DNA from: Emydura subglobosa
Taxonomy: Eukaryota > Chordata > Testudines > Chelidae
Assembly (NCBI GenBank): GCA_007922225.1
Contig: ML679974.1
Span: 9,178,397-9,242,396 of the forward strand
Length of the DNA: 64,000 bases
Direction: 5' to 3'
Positions 14,441 through 28,265 of this stretch are shown here, piece after piece (the stretch's first letter is position 1; every line of letters begins with the position of its first letter). The translations under genes and the position numbers were made by a program. The notes below the pieces were generated by a model. That model searched no databases. It was not told the DNA's origin and saw nothing but the letters and a program-made list of their open reading frames with translations.

Positions 14441-16329
14441 TTCAAACACCACCTGCCCTCCCTAAGGGCTGGAACCATGTCCTGGGGTACAGCTGTCCCT
14501 CTTGGGGGTAGTGCGTGTAATTTGCAACCGCTGACCTCGCATGTGTGAATCAAGCCATGCAAATGCAGGTTTTCAATAATTAGAAATGATTGCTACCCAA
14601 ACCTGGACTGTACACATTTAGTATGAATTCTTTTCATTCCATTTAATAAGATTCATGTTTGCTTTATAAATAATGTATTTGGAAATCAGAGAAATTACTC
14701 TGGATCCACAGTAGTGTAACTTAGCTCAGAATCTGTCCCTTGTTCTGAAGTACTGGCCAAGCCATGTTCAAAACCACTTTTATATCAGACACCCTTATTC
14801 TGAAAAAGAGATTAATTCCAACCTTTCTGTCTGCAAATACTCAAATGTGACAGGTGAACATAATGTAACACATGGAAAATACATAAAAAATTGGGAAAAG
14901 GGAAATGGATGGAAGTGTTTGATTTACAAAATCAGATCATACAAGGAATTATTGAAATATTTTCAATGCCCAAACATTTTTATTTTTATTTTCATATTTA
15001 CTCAGTATGAAGCATTTTAGTGTATGACTCATGTAAAATATTAAGTTCTTTTCACATTACTCCTACTTACCACCAGATGAGTTCTTCAAGCCATAAATAA
15101 ATGCAATGAATTAATTCAAGAGACACATCAAAGATGCCTTGGTTCCTAAATGTGCAGTAATGAGGTTTTTGCACAGTCGAAGTGATGTTTGTGATCTGCC
15201 ACCTAAAATGTATTGACAATTCCCTCTGGGCAGGATTTTTGTAACATTTCATTCAGCAAGGGAGAATGATTCTCAATCCTATAGTGTTTAACTTTGCAGG
15301 TCTGCAGAAGTTATGTGGAAAGGTACTTTTTTTTGTTTGAAGGAACAATAAAAGGCAGACAAAAACGCAAAGTTGAAAATACAATGCTGTACTAATATAT
15401 CAATTAAATTAGATTAAAGTGACTTGCTATAATCTATTACTTTATCAGAACATGAACAAGTTTTAATTTAGCTTTTAGACAGTAAAAGTAGAAAAATTAT
15501 TTATATAAATACTTATTTAATGCTCACACTTTAAACCCTTTATGATCTATATACCAGTTCACAACTACTTCCTGCTTACTGAATAGTCCCTTCCCAACTG
15601 AAAACAATGTCAGAGTGGGACAAGTTCAGCCATGGGGTCATTCCAGTGAAGTCAGTGGAGGTCAATAATAAACAGCAGAAGTGAACAGACGACCTGCCTC
15701 AAAAGCACAAAAGCGAAACAGTCTTGAAGTCTCAAGGGAAAGCCACCATCATCACAACATGCACTATTATGTAATTACATGTTAACTGCCAAGCAAACAT
15801 GAAAACCGAGTTAAGGCCAGATCTCTCCATGGAATGGCTCCATTAATAATTCGGTACAGAAATACATTTAAAATTACCTTTTTACAATTTCTTCACACCC
15901 TTCTACTCCTATGAAATCTTCTTGGTATTTTCTGTTTCACTAAAGATATCCCAGAATTTGACACTATAAATACTAGCAGTCCTACTGCAGCCCACAGTAA
16001 TAGTGATGCCACAGAATGATGCATGCTGGGATATCTTCAGAGATGCAGGAAATACCAAAAGGATTTCACCAAAGCAATATTCTTTTAAAGTTAGTTACAT
16101 TTTATTTCTGTACCAGGTGAATGACACAGCTTGGCTAGTTGGGATACAGATCACAGAAATGTTCATTTTTGCTGTGCAGTTAAAGGGGCCTAATTTCCCA
16201 TTCATGCACATGGGATTTATGCATGTAATTCTCCTTAGTACTATTGGGAATTCCCCACATTTGTTCCATGTGCATCAACAGGGATCCTGCAGTTTCCAGT
16301 TTTAATGGTCCTCCACTTACTATTCACAA

Positions 16330-16339
16330 NNNNNNNNNN
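16330..16339. other. Assembly gap (10 N)
   Basis: Ten undetermined bases. The round number suggests a placeholder rather than a measured gap length. Confidence 0.99.
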
Positions 16340-17990
16340 TCAAAATGTATCTATAAAACAGTTTTTTTAAAAAAGACATGGTAAGCCACTTTAATAGAGT
16401 AGTGCAAAAGCATAACAAAATCACCAATATTGAAGCTTTTTATAACCTGATTTATTTTGTAGACTGTAATTTAGGATTTTCTCCTGCTACTGAAATCTGA
16501 TGAATAACTTAGAATAAAAGGTAGTGTCTAATGCTGCAAGACAGATTTTAAAATAGCAGAAGGCATTTTCATGATTCACTTAAGAAAACATAAGCATTAA
16601 AAATAATTCCTGTCAATAATATCATAAGACCAAAGGTTTCCGGGGAATTTCTTGAAACAACTGCCTTCCCACCTTTCAAAAACATCTCATCTTTGCCTTG
16701 TTTTCTGGTTGCTTGTGAGCTAAAATCCCAGGGCAACATAGTTTATTGTTTTAATATCTGTCTGACACAAAACAAAAGTATCCTCTGGTGACTGTTTAAC
16801 TGTCATATGTATTTCTCTGAAAGAAATATCAGGACAAATAAGATGTTTTGGGGCATATCATGGGATTGTAGGTTTGGCATTGATTGAGTTTTGTTTTTTT
16901 TTTTAAAAAAAGCTAACAAGGTACAAATTTGAAAAACACCATCTATATTTATATTAAGGACAGGGACTTTATTGGGCACAAAATATTTTGACTATAAATG
17001 TTAACCACTGTTTATTTTGTTCTGAACAAAGAATGAACAATGAAGGTGTCCACAAATGGGACAAATAAAGGGGGGGGGGAAAGAATTTTCATAATTAAAA
17101 CAGCTAAAATAGAAGAATCGCATTTAAGTGACACAATGGGCTGTAAACTTACTTTCTATTAATTGAACTCAATATAATGACATTTTCTATATGGGAATGA
17201 ATAACTAGTGATCTGGAAATTCATTTAGATCATTAGTTTAATTACAGAAACTGATGGAAGTTTTATCAGACAATTACATAAAGAACAAGAACAATGTGGC
17301 TCTGATTTATATGCATTTGTACCACCTAAATCATTTTGTTGAATTCTACTACACTACACCACACAAAATTGCAATCAATGTATCAGTTAAAATATGCTGC
17401 CACCTTCAAATGCCCTTGACTATGGTAAAATAGAATAAATGCATAGGTTCTTGCATTTTGAAAACATTTTCCTTCTTTTAAGTCTATGACTTTACTATAC
17501 TATTAAAGATTTTTTTTAACCAACAATGAAAATTGGCATGTGTGTTTTGAAGTTCTTAAGCTTGTTTATGGATGATAAAAAAACTCTAATATTCAGTATA
17601 TGTTAGAAAATATAGACAGTGTCCCCAGTTCTGCATTCACTGAAGTAAATGGCAAACTTATCTTAGGGGAGTGCACAACAAATGGAAGGAAATTCCTGGT
17701 GTTCCTAGATACACACACACATGCATATCAGTCTAGATAAGGACATATAGCATTTATCATTCATCTGGTAAGTGTAGGATGTCTGGTATCCAGTGCAGTT
17801 AGAGATCCATGTGTGTGATACATGCAGTCTCTTCAGTCCTAACTCTGCTCTGACACATGCACAGGGGTCCCTCTTAGAATACAAGAACTGCACATACACA
17901 TCCAAGGGCAGAATTTGGCCAGATATTACTATGTATGCACATGAAACTAATACAAAATTTAATGGTTAAAATGAATCTTTATAGCTTTTG

Positions 17991-18115
17991 GGTTGGATTT
18001 TCAAAAACGCTCAGCTTTGGTCCAACTTTGCTTCCATTTAAGTCAATGGTTTATCTCCCATTGTCTTCCTTGGGAGTAGAGTTTGGCCAATTCTGAACTC
18101 TTTTGAAAATGACCC
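17991..18115. repeat. Short palindromic element
   Basis: GGTTGGATTTTCAAAA at the left pairs with TTTTGAAAATGACCC at the right, with TTAAGTCAATGG between. A MITE-like pair of inverted ends. Confidence 0.55.
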
Positions 18116-20220
18116 TGTTACTGGCTGGGATCTTTGCTACAGCAAGCCAGCAAACTGGCCAATTTTAGAAAATGCAGGGGCTGTGTCAGTTAGCTGCTCC
18201 CCAGAATACCAATGTTTTCTGTTGGCAGCTGCTGCTCCTTTCTGTAGACTTATGGCTTGTTTTCCATCTCTCTTCCCCTATATTTTGGCTTCGATGTATA
18301 ACTTATTCTATTCCATTCACTACACAGTGAAACTTGTACTAAATACTGAGCACTTCCAACATACAATTCCTTGTCATGAGCAAACGCTTTAACACTTCCA
18401 CATCGGTTGTAGTGACCACCTCATTTCTATGATCCATCCGCAAAGAACACAAAAAAACCCCTATGAAAGTCATAAATAATACTGGAGATTTCTTTCATTC
18501 ACTTGTGGAAGGGTCCTAGATAGGGTGGAAAGTTCATCAAGTTGAATGAAGGGGATGCTGGACTTGCTCTAGAAACAATGGTGCTTAGGGCCTTCATTCC
18601 CTGTGATAGGTAGGTAGTTGCACAGGATGACAAGCCATCCCTATTTCCATGCAGTTAAAAGTAGTTTCTGGAATTCGTAGCTGTGGATTGTGCCATTGTT
18701 AAGGGAGGGTCACTGTATCTTTTGTATGACCACAGCTGTTGAGCTCTTAATGCTGATGTTGTAGATCATGATGACTATGCTTTAACTCAATGAAACTATG
18801 TGCTTTTTAACAAAGTAAATATGGTGACAATTTATACTATTTTCATTTTTTTTCACTTATTACTTTTATGTTTTAAAATATCAAAGTATAAAGGATAAAA
18901 TTTGAACCTTAACTTTTAGAGTGTGTGCTGTGCATGAGCGTATATAAGCATACTCAGCTAGATCTTTTCTTCTGTTAGGGCAATTCTGAGCCTTTTAGAA
19001 TCACCTTCCACTAACACGGTAGTTACACAAGGGCAAAAATATCCAATATATTTTTCATATTTTAAACACAAAAGAAATCTGTTTAATATTAGGGCTAATT
19101 GGATAGCTTCTGCATCAGAAATAGTGGGGAAGAGAGGTGTGAATACAAAGTGAATTCATTTATAAATTCAAATGAATATTTGTGTCTTTTTTTACAGTAT
19201 TTGCCCTGCTCTAGCGTATACTCTATGAGGAACAAATGACATAGCTATCAAGTATAGGCTATCAGATTCTCCTAGGGCCCAGACTTGAGGCAGTTCTGCT
19301 TATTGAGCAGCTCCAACAAGGGAGCAAAGGGCTATTCCAGGTTCTCATTTTCCATTACGTAGAAGCTTTTTCAGAACATGAAAATCTCCTCTGGAAACAT
19401 TAATTTTCTGACATGGGGAGGAATGGAAGGAAGAGGGGTTCAAACGTATTAGTCACAAAGGGCCAAATTCTCTGCTGCACCAAGTTTCTGCTCAGCGCTG
19501 CAGAGAGGTTGTGCACTATCAGGGAAGTTCAATATGGTTCTCTGAGTCTCTGCCTGACCTCTGTAGGTCGCAGCAATCTTTTGGCTGCTCTAACCCACCC
19601 TGGCTGCACTCTGGATAGTTCTCCTCCTGACGCTTTACTCACATCCTGCACTGGAGTTGTGGTGGAGGGTAGTGTAGATTCCTGATTATATGCTCTACTA
19701 AAGATCTAGCTTGTGGCCCATCTTGTACTCAAGCCTATAGGAGTAAAAGAGATATAAGGCATCCCTTTTATTCCTTTGTGCAGTTGTGCTATAACACCAC
19801 TTCCGCTGCCTGGGAGAAGCAGATTCTACAGACTGATTTGCCCCACCTACCACAAGTGGGCAGGAAGGGTTGGACAAGGCAGAGCTTTGGCTCTGTCCCC
19901 TTCGAACCCATCTGTATAGCTACACCAGTGCGTTGGGAAGTGTACATGTACTTCCTGGAAGCATCAGGCAGACCAGGAGGGAGAATGTGACTCAAAAGTC
20001 CCACTCTTCCTTGTGGGACAGCATAACGATGTACTTTCCCTTGCTACAAGCTAGCTCATAAAGTGACCAAATGGAGAATAAAATTAACCCAATTAAGAGA
20101 AAGGCATTTTACCACCATTTTTCTTTTCATTCCTTTGTGATAGCTAAAGGCAAAGGTAAACAAGTAGGCTTAAATTTAAAAAGGCAAATGTAAAGACAAT
20201 AACATTTCTAGAGATGGAAA

Positions 20221-20315
20221 CTGACATTTTCCAAACTGCCCCAAGGGATATGGATTCCCAACTTCTATTAAAATTAATGGTGTCCAGTTCTGCCAGGCAG
20301 CTTTGAAAATCTCAG
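20221..20315. repeat. Short palindromic element
   Basis: CTGACATTTTCCAAACTGCC at the left is the imperfect reverse complement of GGCAGCTTTGAAAATCTCAG at the right. Confidence 0.55.
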
Positions 20316-22049
20316 ATGACTGTCCCCCTTCAGTGATTAATGTGATAACACATTTGCAATTTCCACTATTTAAAGAGGAAAAATGTCATTGTAGTTTATC
20401 CTGAAATATTACCCATTTGTAAGAATTGTAACAAATGGCAGAACAGGGTGACAAAAATCACAATTCTTAAAAATTATTGAAAGATGACGCTTGCAATGCT
20501 GCTGCCTACATGGAATGACAGTAATAGAATAGTTAGCCTCCTTAAAGTTAACGCTGATGCATCTATTTTTTTCAAAAAAGTATTTTATAGATTTGGCCCG
20601 AATTACAAGGATAGAAGGTGTTGACCATAACAAATACACTTTAAATGTGATGGAGATGAAACTTACACCATGCTTACTTTAGTTTTTTAATATGGCACCC
20701 TATACAAATGAAGGAGTGTTATTTCTCCTTATTGGAAAAGTTTATTAGAAATAAGCAACACGTTTCACAAGTAGTCCAACAATAATTAAAATAGTTTAAT
20801 TTTAGCAGCACTACAATTACTATCCTGTAGGGAAAACTATGTTCTGTCAATACCAACTGAGAAGCAGATATGATGACATGCAGGCATGGAGATTTAGCAA
20901 AATAATAGTGATTTGTACTGAAAAGATTAGTTGCAATCTCTATTCTTAAGTTTTATGTTGAAGATGGCCAGGGGGAAGGAAGTGCAAAAGATTTAGTTTC
21001 TTGCTTATCTAATCTAACTGAAAACAAGTGGGAGTTTGTTAGTATACTATCTTTCCGAGAAACACCACTCCTGAATGAGTTACTTTGGAGAGATGTATTT
21101 TTGAGATGATGATGATGAAAAAAGCTAAAAATGGAACTTAGCTTGTCTATTCAACGACTAACTAAGGATTTAGTAACACTGCAAATATTTGAAAGATGTA
21201 AATACCATGCAGAGAGAGGAATTATTTCAGGTGGTGCAGGGGTATAATTTGGAGTCTTGGAGGTAAAATTCAGAAAGGGAATATTTAGAGTTAATTGCAG
21301 GAAAACTTCTAACAGTGAGATAAATTAGGTACGGGATAGTTCTCTGATGAAAATGGCCCAATTACTAAGGACATTTAAAGCAAAATGGGATAAAATATTA
21401 TAAATGTACTGAAGGGAATAATCTTCTAATAGCAGGGAAACAGAGTAGTTGACATTGTAGGTCCTTCCCATCTCTAACATAATACGAGGCATAGCACTGT
21501 TGGGGGAAAAGTCTGCTTGGGAAAAATAGCATTGTTCAAAATATTCTAAGAGCATTTGGAAGCAATTTACCATACAGAGTTTCATTACCTATTTTCCAGT
21601 CAAAAGGTAGTGTGGTTAGATAATTTCTGGACTATTTGTCCCTATTTTGTAATACTTATATACATTACATTACTTCATCATTCATTGCTAAGGACTTGTG
21701 TTGCACATATTTATGTAGCAGCAGCAGCAATAGTGAGCGTTGTTCACAGACAGTGACAAAATAGGAGCACACAATTGTGATGACGCATCATCAGAACTCC
21801 TCTTTCCTCTACCTTTTTTCTAGAGAAAACTCTGATATTCTGCCATTCAGCGTTAGAAATAAGTATATAATCTAAAGAAGCAATGCTAAATATTTAATTT
21901 GAATTATTATAGTAAAGCTGCCTCATCGCCGCATTGGTGTCCAGAATAGTCACTCCTCAACTTGCATTATTCTCATCTGCATGGAATAGTGCTCTGACAA
22001 AAATAACCCCGAACAGCTAAGGTTAAGCATCTTGCTTAGGGAAAACTCA

Positions 22050-22640
22050 CTGATGAGGAATACACAGAAGATGCTGCTGTTCACCCTGTTGCAACAAGTC
22101 AGATAAAGAGGAATCTGCTCTACCAGAAGAAGCAGAAGGAGTTCTTGTTGACTTTGTAATAATAAATTTGATATTTTTACGGATCATTTCACTAGCTGGT
22201 GATGGTTTTATTTTCATTGAATGTTTTGGTAGCATCACCAGTGTAACAATCACTATTACTACTACTGCTCTTATTAGGTGCTTTTTTCATCCAGATCATA
22301 TTCAGAACTGATATCATCATCTTCATCATCATGAGACACAGTGTTGTCAGAATTGTTTCCACTTCTGCTATAGGATTTGAGAGGATTTGGAGACATTTCC
22401 ACTCCAGAGGCATGTGTAGAAAAATAGAGGACAGCACTATGCATAGTCCCACTAAGCCTTTTACTGTTTTTATTGGGCCAGCTGTTGGTATATTTAGTAT
22501 CCTTTTGCACACAGCCTCTTTTATTGTTGATGGCTTAGGTACTTTTTGGCCCACCCCAGACAATTTAAAGAAAGGGGCCATATCTAACTTCATCTTGATA
22601 CAATCAAGCGGTGGCAGGGTATGAGATTCTTGATTTCTTC
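22050..22640 (-). pseudogene. Unrecognised coding-like remnant
   Basis: The minus strand shows protein-like stretches in two frames that could be one sequence with a frameshift: MAPFFKLSGVGQKVPKPSTI (near 22580) switching to DTKYTNSWPNKNSKRL and then HDDEDDDISSEYDLDEKS (near 22300). Then come stops and SSSSNSDCYTGDATKTFNEN. The acidic and Ser-rich composition looks like a real disordered protein rather than chance. I do not recognise the parent. No poly-A tail was seen. Confidence 0.3.
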
Positions 22641-22962
22641 CTCATTTCAGATTCAAAGAAAATACTTGACTTTGTCAAAATGATCAGTGTATCCAACAGA
22701 AATAGACTCCAAAATATTATAGTGTGACTACTGAGCTTTTGACCAGTATAGTAGAATACTATAATATTTTCTATTTACAATTATGATGATGTAAATAAAG
22801 AATCAGTTGCTGAATTACCTGTAGAATTACTTAAACATGTTTATAAATATCACATTTACCTTAACAAGAACTACTACCGGGGGGATTACATTTTTAAGGG
22901 GCTTAATTCACATTTATCGGCTTTTGTCACAAAACAAAAATAGAGCCGTAACACTGGCTTAC

Positions 22963-23043
22963 TTGTGGATGTGTATACTAGTGAACTGGGGGCACTGTAC
23001 ACGGGAGATCCCTCCTGGTTTGCCTGGCACAGCAGCACCCTGC
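22963..23043 (-). CDS. RBFOX1: RBFOX1 81-nt cassette exon
   Basis: Phase 1 at both ends and 27 codons long, so inclusion or skipping keeps the frame. The peptide includes [20 protein letters not shown] and ends VYTST before a split codon. Human RBFOX1 isoforms carry a matching optional segment, which I recall as [26 protein letters not shown]; here Arg replaces Thr at the start and SPV replaces SSM. The acceptor is CTCGTAG|GC, and its polypyrimidine tract is a CT microsatellite (23048-23072 on the plus strand). The donor is ACAA|GTAAGC. It stands alone, about 20 kb downstream of the previous exon, in more repeat-rich surroundings. Confidence 0.92.
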
Positions 23044-23047
23044 CTAC

Positions 23048-23072
23048 GAGAGAGAGAGAGAGAGAGAGAGAG
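23048..23072. repeat. (GA)n/(CT)n microsatellite at the 81-nt exon acceptor
   Basis: Twelve and a half GA units on the plus strand. On the transcribed strand this is a pure CT tract ending four bases before the splice site, so it serves as the polypyrimidine tract of the cassette exon. Confidence 0.95.
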
Positions 23073-24299
23073 TGGTATCTGGTTTTGGAACACTCAAACT
23101 AAACCTGCATTTTTATCCCAGAACAAAAATAAAGTCATAACACTGTGGAAGTACAGTGAAGCAGAGGCACTTTTTGCCCCTTCAAAACAGAAAGAGCCCC
23201 CAAAGAACACTTGAATCCTATATTAGAAAAACAAAACACAGATTCCCCCACCCTTCCAAAACTTAAATATCCATTTTTATGTGGGGAGGCTGGTTCAGGT
23301 TGTGTGCATTCTGTGCATGCAGTTATGCTGCTGTGCTTTACTGAAGCTGCTCTCTCAGTCTCTTTCCCCTGTATTTCTAAAGCAGAGGCTGCCTAATTAG
23401 CCTTGCTTCTAACTCAGGCAATGCAACCACCCACACCACCTTTCCTGAAACGAGAGGCTGCTTGAACAAACACAGCAAATAAATCAAGCTGAAAATCTCA
23501 TAAGTACTGATTATGGAACAGATCTGATCTCGGTCATACCAGTGTAAATTCAAAGTAATTCCACGGACTCCAAAGACTTACTTGTATTGACAGTGGTATG
23601 ACTGAGAACAGAATATAACTACTTCTTAATAAGTTTACCACATTTTTGGTATTGTCTGGGACAGAAATACACAGGAATAACCTCTTGCAGTGGTATATCA
23701 GCTGAATCCAGAAAGTGAAGAAGGCACAAAAGGCAGAAATTCTAAAAGGTTTATGAAAAAAGTTAATCAAAGACTTTGTTTTGAGCAAAGATTCAGCTAG
23801 GTTCTTATTTTGTTCTCTGATTTCCAGGGAACTGAGTCAGTGTTCTGCCTGGTTCTACATTTCTACCTCTAGCTCTGTCTGGGCAATCTTAGATGAGGTA
23901 TTGAATAGACACACTATCCTTTCACCTCTTGAAAAGACCAATACATGCCAAGAATGAGATCCAGTATATGGGAAGTGCAAGGACATATGACCTGTGCTAC
24001 ATCAGTTTTGTAGATATTGTAGCCACATCCAGCTTTTAGTATTGTGAATTCTGTGCCTTCATAAGAACTGAATTCACTTGAAAAGGTAAAATACAATGGG
24101 CCAAATTCTGCATTGACTTATAACCCATGCAACTCCACTGAGTTCAGATTTTGGACATGTGTGAGTGAAGCACTGGGGTATCTGTCTTTAATCTTACCAA
24201 TTCTGGTTGATATTATAAAGTTGTTTTTAATGGAATAATTTGTATCATCGAATGCCTTTATATGGACTGGAATCCACCACTGGCTGGCAGGGTCTTCCA

Positions 24300-25065
24300 G
24301 ACCAGGGACAATGCAGAGTTATTAATGTTAATGATTGTGCTCTGACTGAACAGTTGGTATGCTAAGGAATTCTCTTGAGTGAGAAAACAGTTTGACCAAC
24401 TTTCTCTGCAGAGGGTTGGTAAAGCAGAGAGTGGATAATCGCCAACAGCAGAACAAAGAAACCAGGTATTGGCCGAGTGAGACAGGAAGGTTTGGGCAGG
24501 AGAGAGGAAGACACAGACATGCTTTCATTGCAGGGAAGGGAGGAGGGGGGGGCTCTGGTTTAACTGAGGGACCAGCAAAAATCAGAGAAAGCTAGCTGAC
24601 CTAGAAAGGCGCCATGATTCTGAAGAGAAGAATCCTGGGCACCAGAGGACTCTGCCTAAGCAGAAAGAACTCTCCAGAGGAAACAGACAGGGAAAATGGA
24701 CATAGGTGGGTTTGTTATTTTTGTCTATTTTATAAATCCAGAGCACACACATGGCTGGAGTTCTGGAAGAGACTGTGCTTACGCGATGGGAGAGCCTGAG
24801 GGGTCAGCACTAGTCCCAGGGCTAATTTGACCACAGCATCCTAACTCTCAGGTTAGAATACTAGATAAGAGAATAGGTACACCCTCTAGATATGGAAAGA
24901 CCCCAAGACAGTAGCAGGGCCTGGACTCTGTTCAGAATCAGGAGGCTGAAAGTACACGGGGCCCTATGAAGTGCTCCACAAACACAACTGCCTGGGGAAT
25001 GTCCAACTAGAGCAAGACGGGGCTGTGTGTGTGTCAGAGAGTGTCTTGGTGGTTAGGCTTTTCAA
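24300..25065. repeat. Unidentified dispersed-repeat-like block
   Basis: GC-richer than the flanks, with purine-rich stretches (GGGAGGAGGGGGGGGCTC near 24537) and no decayed gene I recognise. It reads like an LTR or a transposon body. Ends are not defined. Confidence 0.3.
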
Positions 25066-26045
25066 AGGCCAAATCGAAATCTAAATATTATGGATTAATT
25101 CCCATGAAAAGAAAATGTTAGATAGGTTTCTTATGTAGAATTTGGATATCCCCTTGAACAATTAAGAGCTGTTCCAAACCAAAAGCCATGATCAGAGCAA
25201 ATCCTTTTTTTAAACTTAATTTTTCATGTATTTATTTATTTATTTTACTATTAACCACCTCTAATTATTGGTTCCAGCTATGATAGGAAGCAGAAATTCT
25301 TGGAATACTGTGAGAAAAACAATTCTTGTGGTACAGTCAACTTTGCTGAAAGCAGGAAGTACTGGAAATCTCATGAGAGACCCTATAAGCGTTGTAATTT
25401 TCCCAGATCATGGGACTTGGTTAAGTAATAGAACGTTTTTATATTTGTCTGAACTGAACATTCTTGGCTTTTGTGATTCACCAATCACAAGTCTTAAAGG
25501 AATGTGATAAGGTCAAATTTGGTCCAAAATTTAGATTTTGTAAAAACAAATTTATAAAAACAAAGACCAATTAAAATATAAAATAAAAATAAATTAAAAG
25601 TATAAACTTTTTTTTTAAACAAATAAATAGAGGGCCCCAATTAAGCCAGGTATCCTATCAGGGTAGCATTTAACTCAGTGGGATTTATACACATGCTTAA
25701 GTGCTCTCTTGAATATGGATGTGTTGAATGAGTGTTTGCAACATGGCCATTGCGATACTGTACTACTGCAAGACCCTGAAAACAAAACTGACTAGAAACA
25801 ATAAAGAAAAATAAAACTATTAGTGTGTTTTTCTTATCCAAGGTGAGCAAAATGCAAAAAATAAATGAACATAAACACAGCCTTAATAACCTTAGATATT
25901 ATTAGGAACACAAGACAGGAGATTTACTTTTTTAAATTAAAAGATTTTTAGACATGTAAGCGTCCCTTTCATTTTCTTGATCACAAAATTTTGATATTTG
26001 GATCCCATCTATATTGTCTAATTACCTTGATTATATTTTTATCAG

Positions 26046-26490
26046 TGTAACACGGTCCGTTCTAGGCCACTTCCCACAGCGGCCACTGCAGTCCTGCGGC
26101 AATCAGGGGTGGGGAAGGGACCTGGGCATGGCCACTATTCCGGGTCCCAGCCCAGGAACCCTATGTGTGGCAGCCTTTCACTGCATCTCCCCTACATTTT
26201 TTCCATAGATTTCTCTGGACTGCTTCTCTGTAGCCCCAATACCTCCTCTGCCCTTGCTTCAGGGCATTCCACTCTGCTGAATCCCAGCAGCCAGCCACTA
26301 CTCTGTCCAAGGTGCTGACAGTACTTCCCCTTTGAGCTCCTGAGAGACACTGTCCTTGCTCGCTCTGCAGCTTCCTTATATACTGGCTTCCTGATTGGCT
26401 GCCATGCAGCTCCTTCCTATTGGCTGCCTTTCATGCCATCTCTACAAGGGCCCTCTTAACCCTTTCCTGGCCTGGCAGATGCCCCCTCAC
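26046..26490. repeat. Dispersed repeat, LTR-like
   Basis: A compact GC-rich block in AT-rich intron. CTTCCTTATATACTGGCTTC, CTGATTGGCTGCC and CTATTGGCTGCC (CCAAT-type motifs) precede CCCTCTTAACCCTTTCCTGG. Such TATA and ATTGG spacing suits an LTR promoter or a promoter-bearing repeat. Confidence 0.45.
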
Positions 26491-28074
26491 ACTCAGAGAA
26501 CAGCAAAAATTTTCCAGCCAACAATTTGCCTCTTTTAAGTTGTCCAGGATTGAAGAATATTTTATTGCTGTTAGCGGCACTCATACTGATGAAGACTCTT
26601 GTTTTCACTTTGTACAAGTATATGACATAGTTATATCGCTATTCAGATACATACATTTCTCTTAAAAAAAAAAAAAAAGCAGATGCCTGCTTAATTTATG
26701 TTACTACACTGCACTTATCCAATTTTATTTTTAAAGCTTAACATTTGAACTAACACATAAATTTAAGATAAATATCCAAGTTATTACTACTAGATTTCTT
26801 TTGACAGATATTACAGTTTTATTAAGATTAACTCAAATGGGAACTCAAGATTCTTGAGGTGTTTCACTTTGGCTTTAAAAGTACTTAAATTGCAGCAAAC
26901 ATATAGGAGAAGGTTAATTATTTTACAGTAAGATCCTCAGGGAAAAATTCAATGTACTGGATGCAATTTACAGAATCCCACTGGAATAAAATACATTTCC
27001 TCTAGAACACTAAATCCTAGCAGAACCTAATAAAGGTACCTTGATTTTCTATTTCTTTTTATAAGAAAGTGGATTTTAATAGAAGTTCTCAATGTGTCTT
27101 TTCTTGCAAAAATGTTCTTTGAAAAATATTGTGCAAATTCTGGACATAAAACAAAGAGAGTACATTCATGCAAAGGTTTATCTTTAATGCTGCATTTTGC
27201 TCCACACTTTCAGAGAATTTGAGGCCAGTTTTATATAGTGCCATCAGAAGTCTGCATATTTTTGCATGTCTTTCACATGGGCAACTAACACATTTGCACA
27301 CAAAAAGCAAATGATTACTGGAGTAGCAGAGCACACTAAATAAATCATCAGGAGATACCCTCTGTTGAGTCCAGCCACGTAGGTCCATGGGCAGGCATAC
27401 AGACCCAGGAATGGGACTCAATTAGGCTAAGAATTTTAAGGGGATATTTTATATGCTCTGAGATACCACCAGAGAGTTCATCAGAAGGTCAAAAAGGCAG
27501 ATCAGTGGCTAAAAGAAAACTTAGGCAGCCATGTTGACAGTGTCATGGGAGGGCAGAGAGTAGTATGCTATGATCAGTGACAGTTTAGCTAGTCCATTCC
27601 AACAGATGTCACTGATGCACATATTTTACCTAGTCACATCCCATGCTAATTATGCATTACTTCTTATACTCCAAGAGGGTAAGATGGTATGATAAGGGCA
27701 TTATTTTCAGTGCCAAAAGCCATTCCAATTTCATACCTGTCCTCCTGCATATTTTCACATATAACCTATGATTAAGAAAGAAAGGTCCACTCTTCATATT
27801 GCTATAGGTTTTCCTAAGAAAAATCCTATTCTTTGGGCTAAAATTTCTTGAGCTTCTGCACAGTACTAAGAGGTTTGTTTGGTTTTTTTATAGTTGTAAA
27901 AATCAATTCTTGTTTTTGAGATATATGAGTATTTTCTAAATAGTGTTTTTGAACAATCAAATTTTCAGGGGGCTGTTTTTATTGCTTAAATAACTCAAAA
28001 ATGGCTTTTTATTAAACGTCAAACTTGTCACGAATTTAACCCTCAGAAGCCTGGTCAACGTTGAGGAAACTTTC

Positions 28075-28265
28075 TACTGAACTGTAACTGGTTATAAAAC
28101 AGTTCAGCTAAAACTATTTTATATCCAGTTGGATTTGTAGTGTAGACCAGGCTCCAGGCAATGTAAACCATTTTTACTGAATCAGTTTCCACAGCACTGT
28201 CAACACTATATTTGCAAATGGTTTTAAGATCAATTTAGCGGAACCTGTTTTAAAACTGGTTAGAA
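28075..28265. mobile_element. Possible short DNA transposon remnant
   Basis: GTAACTGGTTATAAAACAG near the left and CTGTTTTAAAACTGGTTAG near the right, with TTGTAGTGTAGACCAGGCTC between. This is the composition of short hAT-like elements; ends are not defined. Confidence 0.35.

Larger units (their letters stand above)
1..22962 (-). other. RBFOX1 intron downstream of the 81-nt exon, partial
   Basis: Runs off the left edge. The next C-terminal exon, expected to begin TG CCT GGC and encode PGFPYP, was not found, so this intron is longer than 22.9 kb. Positions 1-5590 hold AT-rich unique sequence with no recognised element. Repeats start at 5.6 kb and are listed separately. The stretches at 8.0-10.7, 12.7-14.0, 14.5-17.9, 18.2-20.2 and 20.4-22.0 kb show nothing I can identify. 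Confidence 0.8.

Noticed and set aside
22331..22624. 97-codon plus-strand open frame
   Set aside because: Overlaps the minus-strand protein-like remnant; composition looks like its complement.
1..22962. Remaining C-terminal exons of RBFOX1
   Set aside because: I searched for segments encoding PGFPYP, YRGAHLRGRGR and YQDGFYG on the minus strand and found none; they must lie past the left edge.
24094..24195. Block opening GGGCCAAATTCTGC, like the short palindromes
   Set aside because: The matching inverted arm is not clear, so it was not annotated.
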